Assembly: GCA_003568945.1 (NCBI GenBank)
Contig: BDIP01000129.1
Span: 1-29,796 of the forward strand
Source: Kipferlia bialata
Lineage: Eukaryota > Fornicata
DNA length: 29,796 nt
Direction of reading: 5' to 3'
Below are positions 1 through 11,296 of this stretch, one piece after another. The notes below the pieces were generated by a model, which was not told the DNA's origin, ran no database searches, and was given only the letters and a program-made list of their open reading frames with translations. Positions within the stretch are counted from its first letter, which is position 1; each line of letters begins with the position of its first letter. The position numbers and the translations under genes are program-made.

Positions 1-4
1 CAAT

Positions 5-20
5 AGGCCCTTAGGGGCCT
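5..20. repeat. Small hairpin at the outer end of the left arm
   Basis: AGGCCC, loop TTAG, GGGCCT: a 6-bp GC-rich stem four bases from the window end. Its mirror is at 29777-29792. No tandem telomere repeat accompanies it. It may be chance, or it may mark where the assembly stopped. Confidence 0.6.
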
Positions 21-100
21 ACAAGCAACGCCCCATTATTACGCCAATATTTATACAACACATAAGGGGCTAGGCTTGATAGCCGCCAAAAACATAGATT

Positions 101-431
101 ATGCAATACTCTCAGGCTGCGACAAACCTCCTCTCCCACTCTACTAGTGTAGACAACGAGAGAGAATACGCTCAGAAGTTACGCAACACCAGATTCCGCC
201 ACCTGCTGCAACTACCATTCAAATCTGGAGCCTTTTCAGTGAATAGTTTTCACGCAACTGACAAAAATTCATGCTCAACAGACTCTGGCACTAACCAGGG
301 ACGGTGGCTGGTCACAAACCTTTACATTATTCATATATCAAGTTTCGGGGTGTAGGGATCCGTTTTGGACTCTTTTTTCCAATGAATCTCAGCAGCACTC
401 TCTAACTGTTGAATCTACAGTTCCTCGATAA
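101..431 (+). CDS. Small two-exon gene of unknown function (gene I)
   Basis: Model: exons 101-238 and 282-431, joined in phase 0 across a 43-nt GT-AG intron, giving about 95 residues and a TAA stop. The first exon is rich in polar and basic residues (RNTRFRHLLQLPF near its end). The second has an aromatic stretch (TFTLFIYQVSGC) that is too short and broken to be a clear membrane helix. The ATG at 101 is in frame, but CTCTCAG at 109-115 could also be an acceptor, in which case the gene would begin beyond the window and this is only its 3' end. No family recognised. The next gene starts about 90 bp downstream on the same strand. Confidence 0.45.
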
Positions 432-522
432 CTAAGATGGTCTCTTTGATATCTCTTCAATCAGACACTTGTTCACAGACACATAGCACTACAACCACAA
501 AACCACCTCTGTTACACCACGA

Positions 523-1650
523 ATGGATGATCCATATGGGATGGATCTGCCAGTACCAACCACACAAGACAAGAGAGACGCTCTGTTCAGGTGTCTGTCT
601 TCTCCACCAACTATCATGGTGTCATACTATACCGGTATTGGGTCCTCTACCTTCGTACACATCGTCTCTCTCACTAGAAATGTAGACTCTACATTGTAGA
701 GTATGATTAGATGATATTCATATAGTGTATAATACTGTTGTTCACATCTTCTCTCTCACTAAACAGGTTCATTGAGTCAGGCACCCGCTGGGAGTACACG
801 ATAGCGAGACAGGGCGGATGTGAAGGAGGTATTGTGAGTACACTAGCTTACTGCACTACTACATATCACTACTGCTGGTGGACAATACTTCTTGGTACCA
901 CACAGCCTGTGTGACACGGGAAGGGGAAGATGGACCTAGACCAGTGGCAGTGTCTGTTTAGTATTATATCATATATGATTCATATGGTTGAAGGCTTCAA
1001 CTTGAAGCATCTCAGAAGGCAGTGAACAATTCTCACTACCAGGTGTCTGGGACGAAATGTTCAGAGAGTAGTTTGGTGACTCTCAGAACCCATCAGCAGC
1101 AGCAAGGACTCTGATGACGGTGAACAAGCAGTACGTCTAGTAATACGATACATGTACTCCGGATCATAGTGGTTGTGTTGTAAGCCACCACTGGTGGTAG
1201 CGAAACCCATGGGTGGTCAAATCCTGCATTGTATAGTGTTACCAGTATTGGGAGGATAGTATAAAGTCATATGGCCCTACCATCAGGATCCTTGATGAGA
1301 TGGATGACGAGGAGATTGACAGGCTCACAGGTCTAATGGAGGTGGGTTCAATCCTAAGTCTCTACTATATACTATATAGTAACAGATACACGACTAAATT
1401 AGTGGCACTAATAGTCTTTTGTTAGGGTGACATAGTGTATAACAGACTACTAATTCTCTATGTAATCATTGATTACTAATCAATGGTCAATTCCCAGAAC
1501 GTTGTCTTCTTCAGTGTCCTGACACATCAGATGATCATGAGTGGGGAGATCAACCAGCTGGAGCTTCTGTCTGAGCACCCGTGGGTCCAGCCGTCCTGGC
1601 GATTCTTCTTTGATCTTCAGGGGCACCTTGTGGTATATGCCCGTAGATGA
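523..1650 (+). CDS. Seven-exon gene of unknown family, paralog of gene F (gene H)
   Basis: Exons 523-590, 767-828, 906-949, 1016-1042, 1087-1130, 1287-1341 and 1498-1650 join in phase to about 150 residues ending in TGA. The start is ATG at 523 (MDDPYGMDLP). Recognisable blocks: DALFRFIESGTRWEY near residues 19-33, ILDEMDDEEIDRLTGLME in the sixth exon, and a C-terminus SWRFFFDLQGHLVVYARR. These align block by block with gene F (ELFRFIETSIDW, IVSQMDAAEVQRLSGIMG, KGFFYTHTGEFVLYWI). Intron phases 2, 1, 2 and 0 are shared, and the sixth exon is 55 nt like its counterpart in F. Two extra introns split the region that is one exon in F. Three introns begin GTGTCTG. No signal peptide or membrane segment is seen. 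Family not recognised; the exon 2-4 boundaries are the least certain. Confidence 0.65.
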
Positions 1651-2265
1651 GGATTGGATGTAACATATAGCCACAGAGGCTCATGCCTTTGAATATTTGT
1701 ACAACATGGATATGTAGTCTGAGAATACTTGTACCAGAGCTTGAGACACTGAATGAATGCAAAGGTATATTGTCTATAGACTCCACTGGTTGCAGTGCTC
1801 TTTCAGCACTGGGTTTGATGTCGTATGAGACACAATATACTTCATTTTATGATGAGTGTGTCAAGCCGACTGCTGTAGAGAATCTGCTGATAGCATTAGC
1901 TGATGCAGTCTTGGGACCCTCAGTGAGGGCATTACCGACGGGACCTCAAGGAGAGTTTCCATGTGTGGTCTTAGCTACCAATGAAGGTTTCAATAGGATA
2001 TGGGTGAGGGATTCATTTTGGGACTCTCGTTGGCACAGTGTGGCATTGAGACTCTCAATTTGAGAGGCACTCTCTTGCTGAGAGTTTCAGTGGCACTAAA
2101 ACACCACTGGGAGTATCCTATTCAATAGGATATCTTTTGTCAACCGCACTGGTAGTATGAGCCATGCGATCTCAAATAGCTCTTCTACATACTTCTGTAC
2201 TCTGGAACCGCCATCGTTAGATTGACACTTCTAAATCTTAAAGTACATATTGTGTGCCCACACTG
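1651..2265. other. Intergenic stretch between gene H and the kelch-like gene
   Basis: About 615 bp without a supported gene (mirror 27532-28146). An open frame at 1683-2063 is AT-ended in its codons, unlike the neighbours, and contains inverted repeats of the kind confined to non-coding DNA here. The stretch carries palindromes at 2045-2066 and 2114-2132. The 5' end of the kelch-like gene lies at its right edge. Confidence 0.5.
2045..2132. repeat. Cluster of one-base-centred inverted repeats (mirror 27665-27752)
   Basis: In mirror coordinates: TATCCTATT-G-AATAGGATA at 27665-27683, CTCTCAA-A-TTGAGAG at 27731-27745, and ATTGAGA-G-TCTCAAT at 27738-27752, the last two sharing an arm. CAGTGG/CCACTG with a ten-base gap lies between them. 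Confidence 0.85.
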
Positions 2266-3216
2266 ATGTCTGGTGTATTCTGTCACCACTGTAGCGTACA
2301 CGCTACCCCCAGTGACATTCGCTGTGTTGTTGACATCGACCCACGTACCCATGCTGTCCTGCAGACGGATGGTGTCATACACATTCACTCCCTACGCAGT
2401 GACAACACTATTGAGGACAAGACAATACTCTGGCCAGGTATAAGGAACCTGGTAGGGTGCGTGGGCGGTGTGCTCTATGGACATGAGAGTCTGCATGCAG
2501 ACTATTGTCAGTTCTTAGTAGCCATTGACCTGGCAACAGAGTCGAGATACCCCATGGAGGACGTTCTACTGGAGCTCCCAGAGGACACCTGCTACCAGAG
2601 CACTCAGGCCACCTTCGTACTAGAGAACTGCATATACAGAGTGGAGAAGTCAAAGACTGACGGAGAACCCTGCTGCCTCAAGACCTACAGATTTGACCCT
2701 GATGCGCCTGAGTATGGGTGGGTAGAGTTAGACACCCCCACTCCTGATCTCCAGTCAAAGAATCTGAATACTGCCTCAGCACTAGCAGTTCTACCTGGTA
2801 TAGGTGGGCGGGCATATGCAGTGACATACAAGGAGGGAAACATCCTTTCCTTTTCCCCTGCAAGCGGTTGGATTGAGGAGAAGTGTCAAGTCACTCGCAC
2901 TAGCGTTCCTGTTGGTCAGAGCAGGTTCTCTATCTTATCAGACATCTCATGTGTTGGAGTAGGTCAGTATCTCTTCATTAGTCAAGAACTGAAGGGGAAC
3001 AGGGCCATACCAGTATCCTGGCTGGCATACGACACCATATCAGGTGACATCACACCTCTGCAGGTAGACTCTGGGGAGACATGCGTGTGTGGGAAGGGCA
3101 TGTTCACTGCAGCACTAGCCCTGAGAAGCACAAGACCACATGCGCTGCACTTTGTTGATACATCCTTTGTATACCCTCAGGAGGGACGGAGATGGGCAGT
3201 GTCCAGGCCTCTGTAA
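2266..3216 (+). CDS. Kelch-like beta-propeller protein, single exon (gene G)
   Basis: One uninterrupted frame from ATG at 2266 to TAA, 316 residues. A GTG at 2254 would add four residues, but the ATG is preferred. Kelch-type blades are suggested by repeated patterns of a glycine-containing turn, a short strand, then YxxDP or similar and a following W: LVGCVGGVLYG...FLVAIDLAT near 65-95, IYRV...TYRFDPDAPEYGWVEL near 125-160, GGRAYAVTYKEG...ASGWIEE near 180-210, and YLFISQ...VSWLAYDTISGD near 240-270. Such propellers are usually protein-interaction scaffolds; no catalytic residues are seen. The N-terminus is Cys/His-rich (FCHHCSVH). It is the only clearly intronless gene here and lies between the paralogs H and F. 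It could instead be a shorter or divergent WD-like propeller. Confidence 0.7.
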   Translation: MSGVFCHHCSVHATPSDIRCVVDIDPRTHAVLQTDGVIHIHSLRSDNTIEDKTILWPGIRNLVGCVGGVLYGHESLHADYCQFLVAIDLATESRYPMEDVLLELPEDTCYQSTQATFVLENCIYRVEKSKTDGEPCCLKTYRFDPDAPEYGWVELDTPTPDLQSKNLNTASALAVLPGIGGRAYAVTYKEGNILSFSPASGWIEEKCQVTRTSVPVGQSRFSILSDISCVGVGQYLFISQELKGNRAIPVSWLAYDTISGDITPLQVDSGETCVCGKGMFTAALALRSTRPHALHFVDTSFVYPQEGRRWAVSRPL

Positions 3217-3323
3217 GTGTGTTGCTCCTGTTTGAAGACTCAGGTGTCTTCATGCGTTATGTTCTCGGATCACTACCGAGACAAAACCCCTGCTTAGTAT
3301 CACTCTTTCACAGCATAAAGTAA

Positions 3324-3366
3324 ACAGATACCATCTGTCAGATAATGACACTGTCATTATGACAGT
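3324..3366. repeat. Chained inverted repeats between genes G and F (mirror 26431-26473)
   Basis: In mirror coordinates: ACTGTCAT-A-ATGACAGT (26431-26447), ATAATGACA-G-TGTCATTAT (26437-26455, sharing an arm), then ACAGAT-GGT-ATCTGT (26459-26473). The location between two converging genes would also suit a transcription-end signal, but there is no T run. Confidence 0.85.
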
Positions 3367-3444
3367 CATTCGTGAGTTTCCTTCTCAAGGACTCTAAGTT
3401 TTGGCCTCTAACTAGTAATGGATACTTGTCTATTGAGCGTATAT

Positions 3445-4483
3445 TCAAGCTTCCTCCGTGTGTGGATCCCTGATCCAGTAAAGCACAAACTCTCCAGTGT
3501 GTGTGTAGAAGAACCCCTTCACCTGGTGAGTCTGCATGTCTTCCTCATCCATCTCGTGCAGAGCTCCAGCCAGTATTAACTACCAATCAGAAGGAGTAAA
3601 CAGTGAGGCAAATATGCAGTTCTAGAATAACAGGGATAGTATACATACCCCCATGATGCCTGATAGTCTCTGCACTTCAGCTGCGTCCATCTGAGAGACA
3701 ATACTGGGGGTAAGGGTTGTACTTGTGCCACAAGTACTGTTATAACTAATGACTTCAAGTACTGTTCCGCAACATGCAGAACATACTTTTTAGCAGTGTG
3801 AAGCACATATATACAGACTGTCTTCTGGTGGACAAACACCAGTTCTGTTAAAGTATTATGTGAATAGTTATTGTGTGGGTATGGTGATTCACAGGAAAGG
3901 TGTCGTCATGTACATACCTCCTGTTTAGGTCCATTAGTGCCTGTGCAGACTTCTGTGGGTCAGCCGGGTCTCCCAGTAAGGGGGTGTAGTCCGTTTCGGC
4001 ATGCTCTGGGTGAACTAAAGTGTATTTTACAAACCATGTATATGCAGGTAACGATGGCAAAATATGTATGAAGAGAAGATAGATGCTCGAGCACCACAGA
4101 TAGTGCTCACAAGCAACTATCTATACCTGACACAGGAGAGTCGATAACTCTAGTCCAGTCAATGGACGTCTCAATGAACCTGGGTGAGTCCAGTCTATAT
4201 ACATGATGATCATATCAGATATGATTCATATCTTGTGATAGATACAAGGCCCGTGTATTACAGAGGGCGTCGACACAAATATTCACACATAGATTCACAT
4301 CAGAGTATGTCAAAACATATAGATGTACACACATAGAACATGATATACCCTCATTGATATGGACGGTTCTATGAATTGTAGTTTGGAACTACTTGTTACG
4401 TCAATTGGACTTATGTACCTGAAGAGTTCACCCTTGCGCTGCTCTAGTGACACCGCTATAGCCTCGCTCGGGTCCTGTGACAT
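3445..4483 (-). CDS. Mirror copy of gene F
   Basis: Exact copy of the gene at 25314-26352. Minus-strand exons 4419-4483, 4127-4179, 3918-4014, 3649-3703 and 3445-3579. It converges on the kelch-like gene, with 228 bp between stops. Confidence 0.7.
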
Positions 4484-4904
4484 ACCACACGTCGGTATCT
4501 GTCTGACAAATTAGAAGTCTCTCTGAGACTGAGGAGAGTGTGTCTCCTGTGATGGGTATCTCCTCAGTCAACAGCAGCCAAAGATGGTATGATACTGTAT
4601 ACCCCTCTCTTCACATTCTTTTGGGATCTCAAACCTAGTCAGACAACCCCATATGTGATATGGTTTCGTTCCACTGTATCAGAGGCTCCGATTCAGCATT
4701 AATTCCACATGCACTTTAAGAAGTCTAGTTACTCATGCAATGGTACATTTACTGTACTGCAAGTACAGGTCCATAGGACTACACTTTTCCTCTATACCAC
4801 TAAACACAGTTATGTCTCTCCTACTATATATATGGATCACCGCTCATATGCAGTATTGAATCTTGTTGGTCAACCATCTGAGACATTTGGGCCAAGTGCA
4901 AAAT

Positions 4905-6565
4905 CTAGAGCCATAAAGGAGCCCCATCCACCTCACTAAGGATGGATTTCACTTCAGCTCGTGTCTGTTGGGCTAACTGGCTGTTTCTCTTGGGCCTCCT
5001 CTTGTAGCGAGGACGAGCGGGGATCTTCTGCGCATGTATCTGAGTCAGTTAATGTTCAGACTAGAATCGCCTATGCATGAAACGGTTTCACTTACCCTAA
5101 AGAACGCATCCAGTCTCTGTCCTATGTAGTAGAGCTCTGTCCGCATAGCAGTCACATCCTCGTCTTGATAAGTCAGGCTCACCACCTTCTGTCCCTCACT
5201 GTTGGTGCCCTCTGTGTATAGGTCTGACAGGGAGATCAGTCTTCCCTCTCGGTTTAGGGTTGTCTTGTGCCATATTATCCTCTCGCTCTCCCCGACGAAC
5301 TTCGAGAACCGCATCTGGTCTCTCACAGGCTGCAGGGCGTCAGCATTGGCAGCTGATCAGTGAGCATCAACTTACAAGACATCATACACGTGTATAGTGT
5401 AACTCTTCCATATGCAATGGTCAAGTATTAATTACTATGTATAATATTGAGTTGCTTTTAGCTTAGTGTGTATGGATATACTTCCAACTCTCACCATTCC
5501 CAGTCCACAATGCAAACAGGCGCCAGATAGGGAGTGCTGCCTGGAGTGTCAGTCTCTACTGAGTAGAGTCCACTCTAGCACCAACAGCATCAGTATCATT
5601 GATACGTAGAGTGACTCTAATAGAGTCAATGCCCACACTGAATGAAATTCAGTATCGAGTCTAGTAGTAAGTTACTACTAGTAACCAATTGGCATGCTAT
5701 TGTTGAGTCAATAATATTGACCCAATCAAATTGATTGAATCAAAAACTCTACTCAGTAGGTTTAGTTGCTACAAGTATTCCAACCTGAAGAGTCTGCTTG
5801 TTCAGTGGCATCTCTCTCACGACGGCCACAAGAGCATCACATGTCCCGCCATAGATACGGTCCCTTTCGCACATTTCAGAAGGACTTCTAGACTCTAGTG
5901 TGAGGCCAACTATATTGGTCGGTATGTCACGCAGTAGTATTTGTACCCATGCAAGTTACAGAGATGAAATTACTTTCTATCTCCTGCATCATGACCAAAT
6001 AGTGTATACTTCACCAGAATACTGCATATATACCTTCGACGACCGCCATGAAGAAGAGGAGCTTTGCTATGTTACCCACAAGCTGAGTCTCCTGACTTGA
6101 GTACTTCATTGACTTCAGCACCTTGGCGTGAGTACGACTTTACGTGCATCATTGCACAGATAGCCTATCTGTGACAGATAGGGTGTTCCACTCAGGTTAC
6201 ACTGCCTCAGTTTCGACAAGGAGTGCTGTATCTAGGGCTGGCGAGAACAAACGGTTCAAACGCTCAATAATTCAGGTACCTTTAAGAGGGCAAGGTGCAA
6301 GTCGGGAATGTAGGCTGGGACAGAGTTCAGATCTGAGTTGAGTGAGTACTTGTAAGTATCAGTTAGTGATAGAGTATGAATTAATGGAGTGTAGTCGTCT
6401 ACGTACAGTACGCTTGACGCACAACAGATGTCTCAACCATAGCATGAGCCAGCACCCGACCTCCTCTCAGCCAGTTTAAGGGTTGATTCTGACGCAACCC
6501 GATGTTAGCGTTGCAAAGAGCCTTCGACACTGGTCGGAGAAAGAGTGAAGCCTGTCTTATTGGCA
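4905..6565 (-). CDS. Mirror copy of gene E
   Basis: Exact copy of the gene at 23232-24892. Minus-strand exons 6407-6565, 6280-6332, 6203-6231, 6034-6095, 5785-5894, 5495-5540, 5096-5352 and 4905-5039, with the same unresolved 5' end. Confidence 0.55.
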
Positions 6566-6751
6566 CTGGGTTAGGCGAGGATACAGGTACGGTGTTCTGT
6601 TCGAATGGCCTTGAAAAAAAAATTCTTTATTACAGGTAGGGCTGGGCCAGCTATATATTTTATATATATATAAAATTTGACATTGAAAATATATAATAAT
6701 TATATAATTATAGGCCTATACCCTGTAATTTACAGGGTATAAATAGTAATA

Positions 6752-7813
6752 TCAGTTGTGAGTCATAAGTTGTGACTGAGGGTATCGTGATATTATCCTA
6801 CAGTGCACTTGCCGCGTACTCTTTGCTGCTGTGGATAGCAGAACATTGGAGGAATCAGCAAGGAGCTGGTGGTTAGAACTAGACGGTTGGTGTGCCAACT
6901 TCGATACCTATTTGCTATTATAGCTCACCTCTAATATTGCTGCTGTCCCGAGGGGGGTTCGGCACTTCCAGGAGGAAATCAGCGGGTACAGTGAGGACTG
7001 AATCGAGTAGGGTCCGTCAATAAGGGACTCTATTGATGTCACAGAGTCTGTGATAAGTAAAGTTGCAGCTAAGGGAGTCATACTCCCAAGGTGGAGTAGA
7101 ATATATAGTCATTGGTCTTTCCCATCATGTGTATGGATGACGACTCTGTGGATGAGAAAGACTTGATGCAACGCCTCTCACCTCTCCTTAGAGCCCCACA
7201 AAGAAGAGCGATTGTGGCTGATCTCGTGATCTGATAGTCGTACCGCAGGGTGGCTGGGTTAGTGAGGCTGAATAGAGTTGTATATGTAACATATACAGTA
7301 TATGTTGCTGTATATCGTTTTGCTCTCGTCCTAGATCTGAGCTGCTCTTTACTACGACTGCTTAGCTGCAACGCCCGTTACTACAACTCATTTACACGCA
7401 CCTTCCCCTGTCCGTATGTGGTTGGGCATAGCAAGTACATGGTGCAAGAGGGGCAGAAAGCCAAGCCTCAGTGTGCCACCGTCGATGGCAGAACCTAGGA
7501 GGTGGGAACATATCCAAATGTCTGCATTATTCTATGCAATATACTAACTCGTTCTATTATACATTGCATTCGTACCTCTAGCTAGGAGCATCCGGGTGAA
7601 CCTCGAAAGCCAGACCTCATGCTGGTGTCAGGCGGGGATGAAAAGGACTGATGAACTGGATTCTTCATTGCTAATCAGCATTGTGCGCAATAGTGACGAC
7701 ACTACTCCCTTCACCTCTGGGTGTCTCTTGGCCTGTGTGGCAAGTGCAGACAGAATCCCAGCATCGAAAAGGTGACTACAGGAGCTCTCTAGCCGTGAGA
7801 TCATTCCAGCCAT
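6752..7813 (-). CDS. Mirror copy of gene C
   Basis: Exact copy of the gene at 21984-23045. Minus-strand exons 7649-7813, 7576-7621, 7402-7494, 7182-7253, 6929-7068 and 6752-6865. Confidence 0.55.
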
Positions 7814-7887
7814 TGTATGAATAGAGCAAATATACTATATTTAATATAGACCAGCCTGCCACTTCATCAGCTGCTTTTAAACGTCTA

Positions 7888-10370
7888 CTACTTGCCTGTG
7901 TGTGTGAGTGGCGTCAGCATCATGTATCCATACTCAGGACACATGTCCCCGTGGGTCTCGAGGATGTGGACAAGCTGCTTCACAGTGTCGATATCTAGTT
8001 CGATACTTGGTGCTAATGTTACTTGATGGAGTAGTAGCACTACCTATGGATACAGTTAAAGAGTTATGTTCGGATACTTAGTGACACACATACCGTGGAC
8101 AATACTGTGTAAGAGCTTCAGGGCTGCCTCACTAACCCGCCAGAGTTCCCGTCTGGCCATCACTTTTGACGGATCCTCAAAGGGCTTCTTCTCTGTCACT
8201 GTCTTCCTGCCCTTCTCTTGCTTCTCTGCCTTTCTCTTCACTCCTCTCTTGTCACCTCTTGTCCGATCCAGCAGTCTCCTGATGTTGGAAAACACAGTGT
8301 TCACCTGGTAAGACATCTCTGCCGCATTATATTTGTCTAGGGGTACGGAGCTGGCTGCTAGTCTCGCAGAGACGGAGTGGAGGGTAGACAGTATATCTGT
8401 CTTGATGGCTACTTTCTTAGCCAGGGCTGGGTGCTGCTTAGTAGGTGAGAGTGCCTGCTTAAACGGGCCGGCGCTGCTGGCCAGCACTGAACCACCGCAC
8501 CACCAGTTAACAGTGGTAGGTCCTGCACCCATCGCATCAGCATTGCTCTCTCTCGCTCTCTTACTACCACACTTGACTGGCAGGACATTCCCAGCTGTCT
8601 GGTCGAGGGACACACATGGAAGGTGCAGTGCAGGATCGTCTGTCCCGGCAGTAGATACCATACGCAGGTCACCATCCGCATCCCTCCCTCCTCCCTCTTG
8701 CTTCACACTCTTTCCAGTGGCAACCCATGCGCCCACCTCCCCACACATGGACTTATCGGAGAGAATAGGATGACATGTAGTCTTTTGGGTGTCAGGTACT
8801 TCCCAATTAACCTGAGTGGCAGAAGGGATTGTTCCAGAGTCAGCAGCTGGAGTACTCACTGACGTGTCAACCCACTCAGAGTCGCAAGAGGCCTCTATCC
8901 CTGGAATGATTCCGTCAGCAATGGTGTACCCTGGGGAACCCGTAGAGAATGGTCTAAGACTTGCTGGGTATCTGTTGGCACTGGTAATGAACTGTCTCTC
9001 CAGTGCTGCTGCATCCAGAACTGACTGAACACAGGGGCAGATGCCTGGGGTTAGTCCTTAACGTTGCTGCTTTTGCTCGCACTTACTACAATACTCGGTG
9101 TTCATTCATATATTTACCATATTAGTATTGTATAGGTATATACCTGTGTTCAATAGATACAGGGCACATGCCATGGGCTCAGAGGCGGGTTCATCTCCTG
9201 ATGTCAAATATATATAGTCATTCAGGAGTGATAGTAGGTATATACAGTGGATGTGTAACAAATCCGACGTATAGCAAGTTGGGATGATTTTACGAATTCA
9301 TGGTAACTGACCTGTGGATCCAGTCCACACGACTGCCCGTTCCAGGACATAGTGAGTGAGCGTGTCCAAGATACTGAAGCGTCAGACTATAGAAAGCCTA
9401 GTGATTTGGATTATTGACTATAATCATTGATATTATCAGTCTCCTTACCTGGTTACAACGTCCCAGTTGTGGGGCTCCTGTACGAGTGTCCGAGCAGCAT
9501 TGATCAGTATGGAGCACAGTTCACCAAGTTCATTGAAGGAGAAGGCTGGGAGGTGTTCTGGTCGTCAGTCTGTGTTGGGTCACTCTAGTCTAGAGTCTCT
9601 ACACTGCTATCCAATTTACAGTATGTGTTACTAATGCGAAACCAAACACCTAGTTACCGACCTACCTATGAGCGTCTGAAGGGGAACCATGGCGTCATAG
9701 AGAGTCACTGGGCAGGTAGGGTGAGCTCTTAAGGCAGTAAGACACACACTGAAACAGGGGACAGCTAGAGCTGAGGTGAGAATCAACTCACATGGGTATG
9801 GATCGTCATTGGTTGCACATATGACTACACACGCTGACCACTTACATTTGTACCCTCCGCACTCCCTCTCCATGTCCAGCAGAACCGCCCCGGTCTCCAC
9901 TCCTGAGGACAGACTATCACTCAGGCGTCTCTGGATCTCGGTCATCCTACTGTAGATGAGTACCGGTGATGTGGTTTATTAAATATATCTCATGTACTTG
10001 TATTCATGTGAAATGCCGGTGTCACAGCTTGGACCGCTTTACTCATGCCAGTGTCTATCATTTAGAGTGAGATGAAGTGGCGTATACTGTGGATATATTA
10101 CCTCAGAGCCTGTAATTTTCTGTTCCTACCACTGAACAGCGAAGGCTCTGCTCCATCATGTGCGACTGGTCCCTCCCTCCCCTGCCCACCAGTGGTTGAC
10201 CCCTGAGACACTGCCTCACTCACAGTGTGTCTCTCTTGGATGTCTTCAGCTACACCCCCACCCACCGTTGCGGTCCCTCTGTGACGGTGTCGTGACTCCG
10301 CCAAGTCTACCTCCTTTGAGGAGTGCTTAGGCCTCCTCTTAGCAGTCGGTACCTTTGGTTTAAGAGTCAT
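7888..10370 (-). CDS. Mirror copy of gene B
   Basis: Exact copy of the gene at 19427-21909. Minus-strand exons 10102-10370, 9666-9946, 9449-9545, 9312-9373, 9144-9197, 8094-9044 and 7888-8039. Long open frames on the opposite strand of its largest exon are antisense shadows. Confidence 0.65.
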
Positions 10371-10898
10371 ACGTGAGTCTCTTGGTCAAAGTTAGAGAGG
10401 GGTCCTTGAGTGTCGCATGTCATATGTTGGTCAACAGTGGCAGGGGTGAACAGTGACTACATATTTGGTGAACAGTGACAAGTTTTCAACAGGTGTATAG
10501 TATACACTGTATACAGTGACAAAGTGTCCCCCACCGTTAGGACATGATTTGAGAACATATACAGTACCTGTCAGACTGGGAGATTACAGTTGGTAGAGGA
10601 CTAGAGAATAGTCTGGTGCCCGATATATTTATTTCCTTAGTGCTACACATAGAAACACCTCTAAATGCTTGAGGGGTCGGGAACTGAGACCACTCCAGTA
10701 TTCAGTTAAAGGAAAATAATTTACGTCTATTACAAAGTACGCTCCGCCTTTAACATGTCCGCAGTTCAACAACCAGCGACTTCCACCTGTCCACTGACCT
10801 ACTGTCCATAGGGGGGCCTCTCTCTGCTCCATCATAGTACCACCCTGAGCATCTTCCTCAGGCATCAAGAGCCAAAGGTTTCTTTCCAGTCCACTGAC

Positions 10899-11258
10899 CT
10901 ACTGGCCGTACATGTATGCCAGGGGAGGGGGGCCATCAGCTAGAGTGAGAGACAGGAAAGGAAGAGAGAAGAAACACTGGAATACGGAGTGATTGTAGAC
11001 TAAATTGTTCCCTATACACATATGAACATACCATCTGTGTTTGTGTTTGTGGGCTGGTATGCTGTGTCTGGGGTGTACTGGTATAGCATGTCAATTGGTT
11101 ATATATATATATATATACATAGATCATTGTTGCAGATATATAAATATAAATATAAACATACCATCTGTGTTTGTGGGCTGGTATGCTGTGTCTGGGGTGT
11201 ACTGGTATGTGAAGGCATCGTCAGCGGTGGCAGGGGGGTTGTACTGAGGTAATGTAGA

Positions 11259-11296
<38 letters not shown>

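Noticed and set aside
10-17. CTTAGGGG as telomere sequence
   Set aside because: A single unit with no tandem repeats at either end.
1683-2063. Open frame of 126 codons between gene H and the kelch-like gene
   Set aside because: Codons end mostly in A/T unlike neighbouring exons, the frame contains inverted repeats of the non-coding type, and no splice partner or family was recognised.
8333-8773. Long open frame opposite the big exon of gene B (mirror 21024-21464)
   Set aside because: Antisense shadow: the other strand has an in-phase exon chain with good splice sites.
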